A stretch of 64,000 bases of DNA from JAMZMI01 sp964353015 (lineage in GTDB: Bacteria > Bacteroidota > Bacteroidia > Cytophagales > Cyclobacteriaceae). Location of the stretch: assembly GCA_964353015.1 (NCBI GenBank), contig CAYGUA010000019.1, positions 1 through 64,000 on the forward strand, in the 5' to 3' direction. The notes beneath the pieces were generated by a model. It ran no database searches, was not told the origin of the DNA, and saw nothing but the letters and a program-made list of their open reading frames with translations. Both the position numbers and the translations under genes were made by a program. Positions 42,941 to 53,197 of the stretch are shown in pieces; the stretch's first letter is position 1; every line of letters starts with the position of its first letter.

Positions 42941-45900
42941 ATGAAATTACGCCGTAAGCTACATGTTGCGGTATGGCTATTATTGATTTCGTATATTGCC
43001 AATAGCCAAACCTGGATTGTCGATAACAATCTGCAAAGACCGATAGGCGGTTACATTGTAAGTGACCTAGCCACGGCAATTACCGAGGCTACCGCCGGCG
43101 ATACCATTTATATTAAGGCGAGCCCAATTATCTATGAGGGAGCCATACAGGAAATTGACAAGGAACTGACAATCATCGGGGACGGTTTCAAGGGTTTGTC
43201 ATCGCAGGTCACTAGCATCATTATAAATATGGATGCCAGCAATACGAAGATATATGGCTTGAATATTCGGGATCGCATATCATTTAGCCAGAATGGGGTT
43301 GCACAAGATCTGGCTGATGTGAGAATCGCTTACAATTATGTCAAGGAAATAATTTGGAACTCTGGCAATGGGACTGATACTATTAGAAACCTAACAATTT
43401 CTTCAAATATTATAGGAAGTGGATTAACTACAGGTGGTACTGAGGCGCTGTTTCTTAACCCCAGAGTAGCGGGCGCATTAAACATAGAAAATAATGTATT
43501 TTTTGGCACTACCTCTGCAACACCGGGAGCCTCAATTCAGGCTTTTGACGCTTTGATTTCTGGCAATGCCTTCGTTGGATCAGGTACCGAGAATGCTTTC
43601 GATTATCTGGAAGGTTCCTCTGTTGTTAATAATATTTTTTATGGCAGGTCTGTAGTGCCATTATCTGGAGGTGGCGGTAATTATTTTTACAACAATATTG
43701 CTTTTAGCACCACAGATGATGCCTTTACCTCCATAACCGCAACAGGTATAGACGGAGGTAGTAATCAGGCCGTCGATCCGGAATTCCTAAATATTACTTT
43801 GTCTTCAACCTGGGACTTTGATTTGTTTAGCTTAGAATACAAAGGCACATCACCGGCAGAAGCAGCCTCTATTGGACCTTCCGCTTCTTCATTCTCTGAT
43901 AATGGTAAGTGGCTACCTTACATTTCTACAATTTCTGGAGCGCATGAAATTCCTTTTGGTTCAGGACTTTTTTTGAATGTCAAGGCTTTTATAGATACGG
44001 GTCTTCATGATGTTCCGAATTTGACGGCCTTTGAATTCTTCTTCGAAACTGATCTCGGTTTTGCTTCAAACAATATTTCTTCGACAAACGTACCTCTCGC
44101 ACCGACGTTCAATGGTCAGGTCTACTTTGATACTGATGTACTTGCTCCTGGATCTTATACCATGTATGTGAGAGTAAAAGATGAAAACGTATGGGGTAGT
44201 TATACATCATATCCCTTAACAATTACTGAAAATTATTTACAGGGATATGGTATTGATGGGCTGGAATACTTTTTTGATGATGATCCGGGTGTTGGGCTTG
44301 CAACGTCAATAAGTGTAACCAGAGCTATAAACCTGAATATTCTCGAAACTGCGACAGCTTCTACTCTGCCCACGGGCTTTCATAACTTATTTATTAGAGC
44401 TATCGACCAATATGGACGATGGAGTTTGCCACATAGTACCCTCCTTTATGTTGATAATTCTAATCCAGCAAATACCGGCATTGTTCAGGCATTAGAGTAT
44501 TTCTTCGATGATGATCCGGGATATGGAGCTGCAACACCATTGACGGTAAATACACCTGCCAATATCGTGGATATAGTGGATGCGATAGGTACATCGGGTT
44601 TGTCTACGGGCTTTCACAACTTATTTATTCGGGCTCAAGATGATGGAGGGATTTGGGGCTTACCGATTAGCAAATTGCTTTATGTCGATCCAGCAAGTTC
44701 CAGTGTTGTGTCTAATCTACAAGCCATTGAGTATTTCTATGATAATGATCCCGGATATGGTTTTGGAGCTACAATCCCTGTAACTCCTTCAACCAATATT
44801 GATCTGTTAGAAAACTTAAATGCAGACACTTTATCAAATGGGTTTCATAATTTGTTTATCAGGGTTCAGGATGATGGAGGAATCTGGAGTTTACCTCTAT
44901 CCCAATTGCTTTACGTGGATCAGGCAAATGCAGGAATAGCAACTCCCGTTGATCTGGTGGAGTATTTTTNNNNNNNNNNNNNNNNNNNNNNNNNNNNNNN
45001 NNNNNNNNNNNNNNNNNNNNNNNNNNNNNNNNNNNNNNNNNNNNNNNNNNNNNNNNNNNNNNNNNNNNNATAATCTATTTATTAGAATCAAAGATGAAGG
45101 CGGTCGATGGAGCATTCCGATTTCCAAATTGCTTTATGTGGATCAGGCAAATGCAGGAATAGCAACTCCCGTTGATCTGGTGGAGTATTTTTTCGATGAT
45201 GATCCGGGATATGGATTAGCCACCTCCATTGATTTGACCAATGCGGGTAGCATTGACGAAATGGTTTCAATGGTCAGTGATACCCTTGCTTCTGGTTTTC
45301 ATAATCTATTTATTAGAATCAAAGATGAAGGCGGTCGATGGAGCATTCCGATTTCGAAACTCCTATATGTTGATTTGGCTGGGCAGGTGGTTTCAAATAT
45401 TGAAGAACTGGAATATTTCTTTGATGATGATCCGGGTTATGGGCAGGGTTTATCTATTCCAATTTCTCCTTCAGAGCTCAATCCAGTTAGGAAGATTATT
45501 CTAAATGCAACTGCCTTACCGGCTGGAAATCATGTTTTGGGAGTAAGGGCGAGAAATGAATTGAATGTATGGGGGATCACTTCTCACGAACCTTTTATAA
45601 GTTTTCCACCGTCCCGAGAGCTTGATTCGGTTTCTTTAATCTTATTCTATAACAAAACGAGTGGTAGCAACTGGAATCAAAATACAAATTGGGTTTCAGG
45701 AAGTCTCGACACTTGGTATGGCGTAACAATGAAAAACAACAGGGTTGATTCAATCAAATTAAGTGGGAATAAATTGGATGGAATACTGCCGCCTCCTCTT
45801 GCTTATGTTGATGAGGTTACTTATTTGGGTCTTGCTGATAATATCCTTAAAGACACCATACCTTCAACTTTTGAGGATTTGAATAAGCTCATCACACTAG

Positions 45901-48530
45901 AACTTAATGCAAATCAGTTTAATGAGATACCAGATTTATCAGGAATTGGCTCTCTTCAGACTTTGGCTCTGGATTCAAATTATTTCGATTTCGGTGATCT
46001 GGAGCCACTGGTATCAATCCCAAATCTATCTTACAGCAATCAACGCGTCTTCAAAGATTTTCCAATAGACTCACTCGTATCAATTGGTCAAACAATCACG
46101 CTGGATAAACTCATAGAAGGAATCAATAATGAATATCAATGGTATCAGAACACTCAACCTCAAGCATTTGCTGATATTGAAGATTACGATATTCTCAGCT
46201 TTGATTCAAGAGATACAGGGACATATGTACTTCGTATTAATAATACACTTATTTCAGATTTACAGCTGGAAACAGCACCATATCATCTTAGAATTTCTGA
46301 TTTTGAGGAGGATTCGTTGGCCATGGTTTCCTTGTATCAGTCCCTCGGTGGAGCAGGGTGGAGCAATCAGACAAACTGGCTCACATCAAGTTTATCCTCA
46401 TGGTCAGGCGTACAGGTAAATAATAGAAGAGTTACAGGCGTTAATCTATCCTCAAGAAACTTGAAAGGCAAAATCCCGGAAGATTTCGCTTATGCTGATT
46501 CATTGCAGCAAATCGTTTTTGCTAACAATCAAATTACTGATACCATTCCTGAGAGTTTCATCAGGTTTAAATATTTGCAGCATATGGATCTATCTGGAAA
46601 TCAAATATCATCAATACCTGCTTTTAGAAGTTTGACAGATTTGATCGATTTGGATGTATCAAAAAACAGACTTCAATTTGAAGATTTGGAAAAGAATATT
46701 GGTGTGGCAGGATTTGCCTATGCACTGCAGGATAGTGTGGGTATAGCTGCGGATACAGTGGTCGATGTAAATACGAGTTTGGCTATAGCCAGATCCATCA
46801 CAGGAGCCAACAACAATTATCAATGGCTTTTAAATGGCAGCCCTATTGCAAACGAAATGGGAGATTTGATTCAGGTTGACAACATTCAGTTTGAGAATGA
46901 AGGAAATTATGTTTTGAAGGTAACTAACAATTTAGTTCCTGATCTGGCCATGTACACGCGTGCATTCGGATTAGGTGTAAGCAGCTTAAAGCGAGATTCA
47001 CTGGCTTTGTTGGCATTGTATAACGAAACGGGAGGAGACCAATGGACTACTGCTGTGAATTGGAAAACGGCGAAGATAACCTCACCATGGACGGGAGTGG
47101 ATTTAGGATCCAGTCGTGTGACAGGATTGAGATTATCAGGATTTAATCTTACAGACACCATACCTAAAAAAATAAGGGAAATTACCAGTTTAGAAAATGT
47201 CGACTTTTCCAACAATGATCTGAGATCTATACCAAACTTGACTGGTATGTCAAAACTCACATCACTTAACATTTCTGGAAATAGCATTGGGTTTGCTGAA
47301 TTAGAAGCTAATAGATCGATAGGAAGCTTTACTTATTCACCCATGGATAATTTTTCCATTGATAAACAAGTTAAAATTGAGGTAGGTGGAGCTTATGATA
47401 TGCACATTGATGTTTCTGGCAAAAACAATAGTTATCAATGGTATATGAATGACCAACCTATTTCTGGCGCAACAAAACCAACTTACCAGATTCAAAGTAT
47501 TGAATACGACAGTATGGGATATTATAGAGCAGAAGTTACAAGCTCAATTATTACTGATCTCACAATCCACAGTGGTAGGACAGAGGCTTTGGCAGTTGCA
47601 GATATTTCAGGTACAATTTTCAAAAATACTTCTCCCTATAACATCGGATATACCACACTCTATAAAATTATTGCTGGTCCATATGATTCCATTGCATTTT
47701 CGACAATGGATGCACAAGGCAAATTTATTTTTAAAAATCAGGTATTGGGAGATTATGTGCTTAAAACCTTTCCCGAAATAGGGCTTTTTGCTACCTATTA
47801 TCGCTCTACTATTTTGTATACAGAAGCCGAAGCTATTCAACTGCGCGATCAAACTGAAAATCAATATAACATAACTCTTTCAGGTACAATTACTCCTCCG
47901 GGTGAGGAAGAAAAAGTTATAGGAATATTGGAATTGGATATTCCTGATGGCAATCGAATTGGCTCAAGAAGAAAAATCAAAAAGGCCGCTTGTGCTATGA
48001 GAAGGTTCAAAGTTCAAGGTAGGGACGAGCAAGACGTTTTTGATCGTGAACTATACGTAGAGACTGATGACGAAGGGATTTTCAGGTTTTATGATATGGA
48101 GGAAGGAACCTGGAGATTGGATATAGATTATCCTGGTGTTCCAATCGATGAAAACTCTTTCATTATTATGGAAATTAAGGAAGGTGAAACCTTAGAATTA
48201 CTCGCGGTAATTACTGATGATGGTATCGAGGTGGAGCAAACAAACACCCTTTATTTTCATGTACCCTACTTAAAGCATGTTAATCTATTTCCCAATCCTT
48301 CAGCCAATATGACAACAATTAGTTATCTCGTTAATCGAAAAATTGAGGGAATGGATCTTCAATTTTGGTCTGTAGAGGGTAAACTTTTGAGTACCCAAAA
48401 GATGCCACATAAGCGAGGAGTACACAAGTTGGATTTAGATATTTCCAATTTAGATTCAGGGGTATATTTTCTACTGCTATCAAGTAGCAATGATGAGGTA
48501 GTGGTTCAACGAAAATTAATCATTCCTTAG
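42941..48530 (+). CDS. Adhesin C: T9SS-secreted beta-helix/repeat/LRR protein, broken by assembly gap
   Basis: This is one gene read in two frames because the 100-N gap (44970-45069) is not a multiple of three. It has a signal peptide (MKLRRKLHVAVWLLLISYIANSQ). A beta-helix domain follows (to about 44010) that begins TWIVDNN...AGDTIYI, homologous to the two small beta-helix proteins. Then come at least seven 77-residue repeats of the D-x-D-P-G-[FY]-G family (44022-45600). Three LRR modules with a plant-like N-cap (starting near 45625, 46310 and 46993) each carry an Ig-like tail. The C-terminus has a regulatory-like domain, the basic Cys motif (47967-48026, RRKIKKAACAMRRFKVQGRD) and a T9SS type A sorting domain (HVNLFPNPS from about 48279). 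The 3' end overlaps the SNF2 gene by 4 bp on the opposite strand. Confidence 0.9.
44022..45600 (+). repeat. Tandem 77-78-codon D-x-D-P-G-[FY]-G repeats in adhesin C
   Basis: Units start near 44022, 44262, 44493, 44727, 44958 (cut by the gap), 45180 and 45411. Copies next to the gap are nearly identical at DNA level: 44915-44969 equals 45138-45192, and 45070-45124 equals 45301-45355. The unit there is 231 bp. This recent similarity explains why the assembly failed at this point. Confidence 0.9.
44970..45069. other. Assembly gap of exactly 100 N
   Basis: The round size of 100 marks a placeholder of unknown length. Aligning both edges to the intact repeat unit, the base before the gap corresponds to 45192 and the base after it to 45301. 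The smallest true gap is therefore 108 bp, or 108 plus a multiple of 231 bp if further units are missing. All these lengths are multiples of three and restore the reading frame of adhesin C. Confidence 0.95.
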
Positions 48531-51451
48531 TCAAAAAGGTTAGTGATGTCGTCTTTTGAAAGACTCTTGATGAAACTTTCCTCGATCGTGATCAAATCCT
48601 TGGCAAGTTTCATTTTTGATTGCTGCAGTTTCAGGATTTTCTCCTCGACCGTATCGCGCCCGATGAACTTATAAGTGAAGACCGTATTTACCTGACCAAT
48701 TCGATGCGCCCGATCGACGGCTTGTGCCTCAACCGCAGGGTTCCACCAAGGATCAAGCAAGAATACATAATCTGCTTCCGTAAGGTTAAGTCCCAATCCG
48801 CCGGCTTTCAAGGAAATCAGGAATACACGGATGTGATCATTTTCCTGAAATTTTTCCACCTGAGCCTGTCTATCTTTTACCGAACCATCGAGATAAGCGT
48901 ATTTGATATCTTGTTTGTGCAAATGATCTTCAAGAAGTTTCAGATGTTTCACAAACTGGCTGAAAACTAAAATCTTGTGATTTTTCCCCAACGCATTGCT
49001 CAGCATGTAGGTGATATCTTCAAATTTGCCAGAGTCACCTGTATATTCAGGATCTACCATCACCGGATGATTGGCTATTTGTCTCAATCTGGTCAAACCC
49101 TGAAGCAGCATCATCTGAGATTTGTGGATGCCTTCTGTCTCGATTATATCCAAAAGTTTGTTTCGATAATTGTTCTTTTCCTTATCGTAATATTCTCGCT
49201 GTTGAGCCGACAAGTCACAATACTGGATGTTTTCTATTTTCTCCGGCAGATCTTTTGCCACCTGAGATTTTTCCCTCCGGAGGATAAAAGGTTTGATCAG
49301 CGCGTTGAGTTTGGCGGTGCGATCTACGTCTTTCTTTTTCTCGATTGGGATCAGGTATTTCTCCTTGAAATATTTTTGCGTGCCGAGCAAACCAGGGTTG
49401 ACGAAGGACATTTGTGACCAAAGATCCATGGTGCTGTTTTCTATTGGTGTACCTGTCAGGATCAGTTTTCTTCGTGATTTCAAAGTCAAAACCGCTCTGG
49501 AAATGATAGAATCAGGGTTTTTGATCGCCTGTGATTCATCAAGAATGATATAGTTGAAATAAAACTGACTCAGCAGCTCAGCATCTACCCGTGTGATGCC
49601 GTAGCTGGTGATCACCATATCATATTTGGCAAATTTGGAAGTATCCTTGACACGAGCCGTACCTGTATAGTCGAGTACTTTAAGTTTGGGTGTAAACTTT
49701 TTGGCTTCCATCTGCCAATTGTAGATGAGCGATGTGGGCATAATCAGCAGGCTGGTAGCGTTGTTATTTACTTCTTTTTCTTTCTGAAGTAATGTCAACG
49801 TCTGCACAGTTTTCCCTAGACCCATGTCATCTGCCAGGCAACCACCAAAACCATATTGATTCAAAAATTCCAGCCAGTTATAGCCAGCTTTTTGATAAGG
49901 TCTGAGCTCACCTTTGAAAGTGATTGGGGCTTCCTGATCTTCAATTTCAGAAAAATTAAGAAGTTTTTCCAGTTTCCTTGTCATCGCCACTTTGGCATGG
50001 TTGCCTTCCTGCAGTTCCTTCACAAGTGAGAGGTGAATCTTGTCAAGTTTCAGGTTGCTTTCTTCTGAAGTAGAAAAGGCAAACAAGTCACTATACTCAC
50101 TGACCCAGCTGTCGGGAATCACGGCATATTCTCCATTTGGCAACTTGAATTCACGCTGATCTTTCAGAATATATTTTCGAATTGTGGTGAATGGAATTTC
50201 AAATTCTCCAAATCGGATATAAGCTTTGATATCAAACCAATCGATGTTTTCTGATATCTCTACATCAATATGGGTTTCACCAAGGAAATATTTCTTGGCT
50301 TTTTCATTTTGCTGACGCACTTCTACACCAATCTCTTTCAGAGACTTCATGTTGAGATTGAGCCATGAAATGGCCTGGTTTTTTTCTAAAGTTGAGCGGG
50401 AGCTTTTTAATGAAAGACCGCTTTTGTTCAGCTTGTCGATGATTCTTTTTTCCTGATCAGCGTCTCTTTTTATTCTATGAAAAATGTAATTGTCATCATT
50501 TTTTTCCAGCGATACACTTACGTTTTTGATTTTGTCTGCCTTGTACGAATAGGTGCCATATCTGAAACTCAATTCAAACAGAATCTTATCGGCTTCTGCC
50601 TTAGCATTTGATGAGCCATTTTGATCAAAAAGCGTAGTAGGAGCGATGGTTGCCAGCTCAGAAAATGTCAATACTGGTGCTGGCAATAGTTTTTCTGTCT
50701 TGATTTCGAAACCTTGAGCATACACATCAAATGACGCGATCAGCGGCGCTACAAATTTTTGATAATATGTTTCCTCTACGTTTTTTGGGATGAGAATAAA
50801 TTTCTTATTGAAAAAAGGCTTGATTTTACTTCCATTCACAGATTTTTCAAAAGTGAAAAGTGTATCCTCTACCACTAACCAGCCGGGCTCTTTGCAAAGC
50901 AAATAACTGCCATTCTGATAGAAATGGATTTTTTCCTCATTGATTTTGATCGTTGGAAAATAATGTGTGTTTTCTTCATTTCTTCTAAAATGAAACAACA
51001 CGGATGCTTTGGTTTCGGAAATTTTGATGGGCTTCCAGGTAGGTTCACCATCCTTGCCCATTTCGAAGAGCATTTTCCCTGCTATTCTGTCCAATATTCT
51101 GGCTCTTCGGCGCTCGAGATAGCCATCAATTTCATTTTGGAGCATGACGTCTCCTACATTTTTATCATAGATTTTCAGGAAAAATTCATTCGGTTTCAGC
51201 TTCTTTTTTTGAAACTTATTGACCACTGCATTTTGCTGAATCTCATCCATGATTTTGATGAGCTGATAATCGTTTTCATCCAGCCCACTGTCAAACTCCG
51301 CGGCGTTTTGTGATGAAATATTTTGATGAGAAAATGTGAGACGCTCCTTTTCATCCAGCTGCACCACGAAGGATTCAAACAAATAACCCAGGTACTCGTG
51401 CTCATATAGTGAGTAAATAATTTGAAACGGCTGATCTGGGGATACTTTCAT
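48527..51451 (-). CDS. SNF2-family DEAD/H-box helicase
   Basis: This 974-residue protein has a long N-terminal region (to about 500) of bacterial SNF2-associated type. The two-lobed ATPase follows: Walker A LADDMGLGKTVQTL near 540, Walker B variant ILDESQAIKNPDS near 640, motif III LTGTPIENS, and the C-terminal helicase lobe with KILVFSQFV, SLKAGGLGLNLTEAD and motif VI AVDRAHRIGQ near 920. Bacterial members (RapA/HepA-like and SNF2 proteins) remodel nucleoprotein complexes, such as stalled RNA polymerase. The exact role here is unknown. It is a separate cistron from the upstream permease, with 71 bp between them, and its stop overlaps the adhesin C stop. Confidence 0.95.
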   Translation of the reverse strand: MKVSPDQPFQIIYSLYEHEYLGYLFESFVVQLDEKERLTFSHQNISSQNAAEFDSGLDENDYQLIKIMDEIQQNAVVNKFQKKKLKPNEFFLKIYDKNVGDVMLQNEIDGYLERRRARILDRIAGKMLFEMGKDGEPTWKPIKISETKASVLFHFRRNEENTHYFPTIKINEEKIHFYQNGSYLLCKEPGWLVVEDTLFTFEKSVNGSKIKPFFNKKFILIPKNVEETYYQKFVAPLIASFDVYAQGFEIKTEKLLPAPVLTFSELATIAPTTLFDQNGSSNAKAEADKILFELSFRYGTYSYKADKIKNVSVSLEKNDDNYIFHRIKRDADQEKRIIDKLNKSGLSLKSSRSTLEKNQAISWLNLNMKSLKEIGVEVRQQNEKAKKYFLGETHIDVEISENIDWFDIKAYIRFGEFEIPFTTIRKYILKDQREFKLPNGEYAVIPDSWVSEYSDLFAFSTSEESNLKLDKIHLSLVKELQEGNHAKVAMTRKLEKLLNFSEIEDQEAPITFKGELRPYQKAGYNWLEFLNQYGFGGCLADDMGLGKTVQTLTLLQKEKEVNNNATSLLIMPTSLIYNWQMEAKKFTPKLKVLDYTGTARVKDTSKFAKYDMVITSYGITRVDAELLSQFYFNYIILDESQAIKNPDSIISRAVLTLKSRRKLILTGTPIENSTMDLWSQMSFVNPGLLGTQKYFKEKYLIPIEKKKDVDRTAKLNALIKPFILRREKSQVAKDLPEKIENIQYCDLSAQQREYYDKEKNNYRNKLLDIIETEGIHKSQMMLLQGLTRLRQIANHPVMVDPEYTGDSGKFEDITYMLSNALGKNHKILVFSQFVKHLKLLEDHLHKQDIKYAYLDGSVKDRQAQVEKFQENDHIRVFLISLKAGGLGLNLTEADYVFLLDPWWNPAVEAQAVDRAHRIGQVNTVFTYKFIGRDTVEEKILKLQQSKMKLAKDLITIEESFIKSLSKDDITNLFD

Positions 51452-51522
51452 TCAATTGTGCAATAGGCAAGTTTCGAATCTAAAGATTTTGATTCAAATA
51501 ACAAGACTATTTTTTCATGTGA

Positions 51523-52749
51523 TCATTGGAGTGCTTCTACTGAAGCGCGTTTAGCCGCACTGAATGCTGGCTGCACGGTGGCCAAAAGTGTGATGATGAT
51601 TATACTCAAAACAGTAAAGGCGACATCTATCCATCTCACTTCGATGGGGTAGGCGAGCATGATGGTGGTGGCTGTTCCCATTGGCACAAAGCCAAAATAT
51701 TGTTGGGCATAACATATGGTCAGGCCAAGGATCAATCCGGTTGTTGCGCCGGTTCCAGCTACGATGGCTCCTTCCATCAGGAATATGTTTCTGATCAGCT
51801 TGCGCGATGCACCTTGCGCCATGAGCACGGCTACATCTTTTTGCTTGTCGAGAATCAGCATTTTTAAAGAGAAAAAAATATTGATCGAAGCGATCGCGAT
51901 GATAATCGAGAAGGTGAGGAAGAGGAAGAATTTTTCAAGGTTGAGTGTGCGGTAAATATCTCCATGAATTTCATCGCTTGACTTCACTACAAATTCCTCA
52001 CCTAGCAAAGTTTGTAACTGCTTTTTTACGGAATTGGTGTTGGCATTATCAGCGATTTTAATTTCCAGTGAGGTGCGTTTTCCCTGATAACCAAAAAGCG
52101 ATTCAGTGAATCTGATGGGTACAAACACATAGTTGTTATCAAAATAATTTTCGATAGCGAATACGGCCCCCGGCAATATTTTTTTCACTCGAAATAGCTT
52201 ATCCGGGCTGGTCACATTGGCAGCTATGTCTTGTGGATAATAGATCTGCAGCGCATAATAATCATTGGCAGGATTCACCGAGAGATCGTATTGTACGCCT
52301 CGCCCCAATATGGCAAAGTCTATGTTATTTTCATGGAGCTTGAGCTCGCCGAAAACAATGTTGTTGTCAAGTCGTCCCTGATCCAGGAAATTATCGCTGA
52401 CACCTTTGAGTCTGGCTACACGCTGGGAGCTGTTGTATTTCAGTAGCGCATTGTCCTCGATTACTTCCGTGATGATTTCTACGCCTTCCACCCGGGCAAT
52501 ATGATCGTGTAATTCTGGTGTATAAAAAAAGGACTTACCGATGCTGGCATTCACCACCAGATTGGGATCTACCGTGCTGTAGATAGAGCGCACCAATCCT
52601 TCTAATCCATTAAAAACTGAAAGCACTATGATCAAAGCCATGGTACCAATGGCCACTACAATCATGGAAATGATGGAGATGACATTGATGAAGTTTTTTT
52701 TCTTCTTTGACAGAAAATATCTCCTGGCTATGAAATAAGCGAGATTCAC
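51523..52749 (-). CDS. FtsX-like ABC transporter permease (LolC/LolE type)
   Basis: This 408-residue protein has an N-terminal helix (IISMIVVAIGTMALIIVLSVFNGLEGLVRS) matching the LolC/E signature region. A large periplasmic domain follows (about 50-265), then three C-terminal membrane segments of the FtsX domain, with the cytoplasmic coupling loop DKQKDVAVLMAQGASRKLI. By family knowledge it forms the membrane part of a lipoprotein-releasing transporter that moves lipoproteins towards the outer membrane. The ATPase is not adjacent. It starts 3 bp after rbfA, so the two form an operon, a pairing that says little about function. Confidence 0.9.
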   Translation of the reverse strand: MNLAYFIARRYFLSKKKKNFINVISIISMIVVAIGTMALIIVLSVFNGLEGLVRSIYSTVDPNLVVNASIGKSFFYTPELHDHIARVEGVEIITEVIEDNALLKYNSSQRVARLKGVSDNFLDQGRLDNNIVFGELKLHENNIDFAILGRGVQYDLSVNPANDYYALQIYYPQDIAANVTSPDKLFRVKKILPGAVFAIENYFDNNYVFVPIRFTESLFGYQGKRTSLEIKIADNANTNSVKKQLQTLLGEEFVVKSSDEIHGDIYRTLNLEKFFLFLTFSIIIAIASINIFFSLKMLILDKQKDVAVLMAQGASRKLIRNIFLMEGAIVAGTGATTGLILGLTICYAQQYFGFVPMGTATTIMLAYPIEVRWIDVAFTVLSIIIITLLATVQPAFSAAKRASVEALQ

Positions 52750-52752
52750 TGA

Positions 52753-53130
52753 TCAGTCTTCGTTTTCTTCTTTACTTGCCGGTGGTATATTCAGGCTGTC
52801 GATAAGCTTATCAATGTGAGAGGCTTTTTCCTCGGTATCATCATGAACAAAGGCGATTTCCGGTACGATTCTCACCATTTTACCGATTTTGTTTCCGAGC
52901 AGTTTTCTCACCTCACTTTTGTTTTCATTCAGGTTAAAAAAAACTTCTTCTGCATTTTTCACGGGGAACACGCTCAGAAAAAGCTTTGCAAAGCTAAGAT
53001 CAGGAGAAACCTGTACGCCGGTCAAAGTAACGAGGCTGTTGCCAAAGAAATGTCTTGGATCTTTCTGAAATATCTCCCCCAGATCTTTCTGGAGCTGTCG
53101 TGCGTATTTTTGTTGTCTTTGACTTGCCAT
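52753..53130 (-). CDS. rbfA: Ribosome-binding factor A
   Basis: From the ATG at 53130 the product is 125 residues. An upstream in-frame ATG at 53151 would add seven residues (MWIFVQI) that do not fit the family start MASQRQQKYARQLQ. The KH-like RbfA fold is indicated by ARQLQKDLGEIF, LVTLTGVQVSPDLSFAKLFLSV and KIGKMVRIVPEIAFVHDDTEEKASHIDKLI. RbfA binds the 30S subunit for late 16S rRNA maturation and cold adaptation. It heads an operon with the LolC/E-type permease. Confidence 0.93.
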   Translation of the reverse strand: MASQRQQKYARQLQKDLGEIFQKDPRHFFGNSLVTLTGVQVSPDLSFAKLFLSVFPVKNAEEVFFNLNENKSEVRKLLGNKIGKMVRIVPEIAFVHDDTEEKASHIDKLIDSLNIPPASKEENED

Positions 53131-53197
53131 AATTTGGACAAATATCCACAATTAATTTGTTAATTTCGAACCACGTCACATAGCGAAAGGTACCAAC

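Noticed and set aside
44949..48530. A separate second gene starting at the assembly gap
   Set aside because: The apparent start lies just before the N block in another frame. Repeat alignment shows that it continues adhesin C once the gap has its true length.
48977..49417. 146-codon plus-strand open frame opposite the SNF2 helicase
   Set aside because: It is antisense to the well-conserved second helicase lobe and the protein has no recognisable features.
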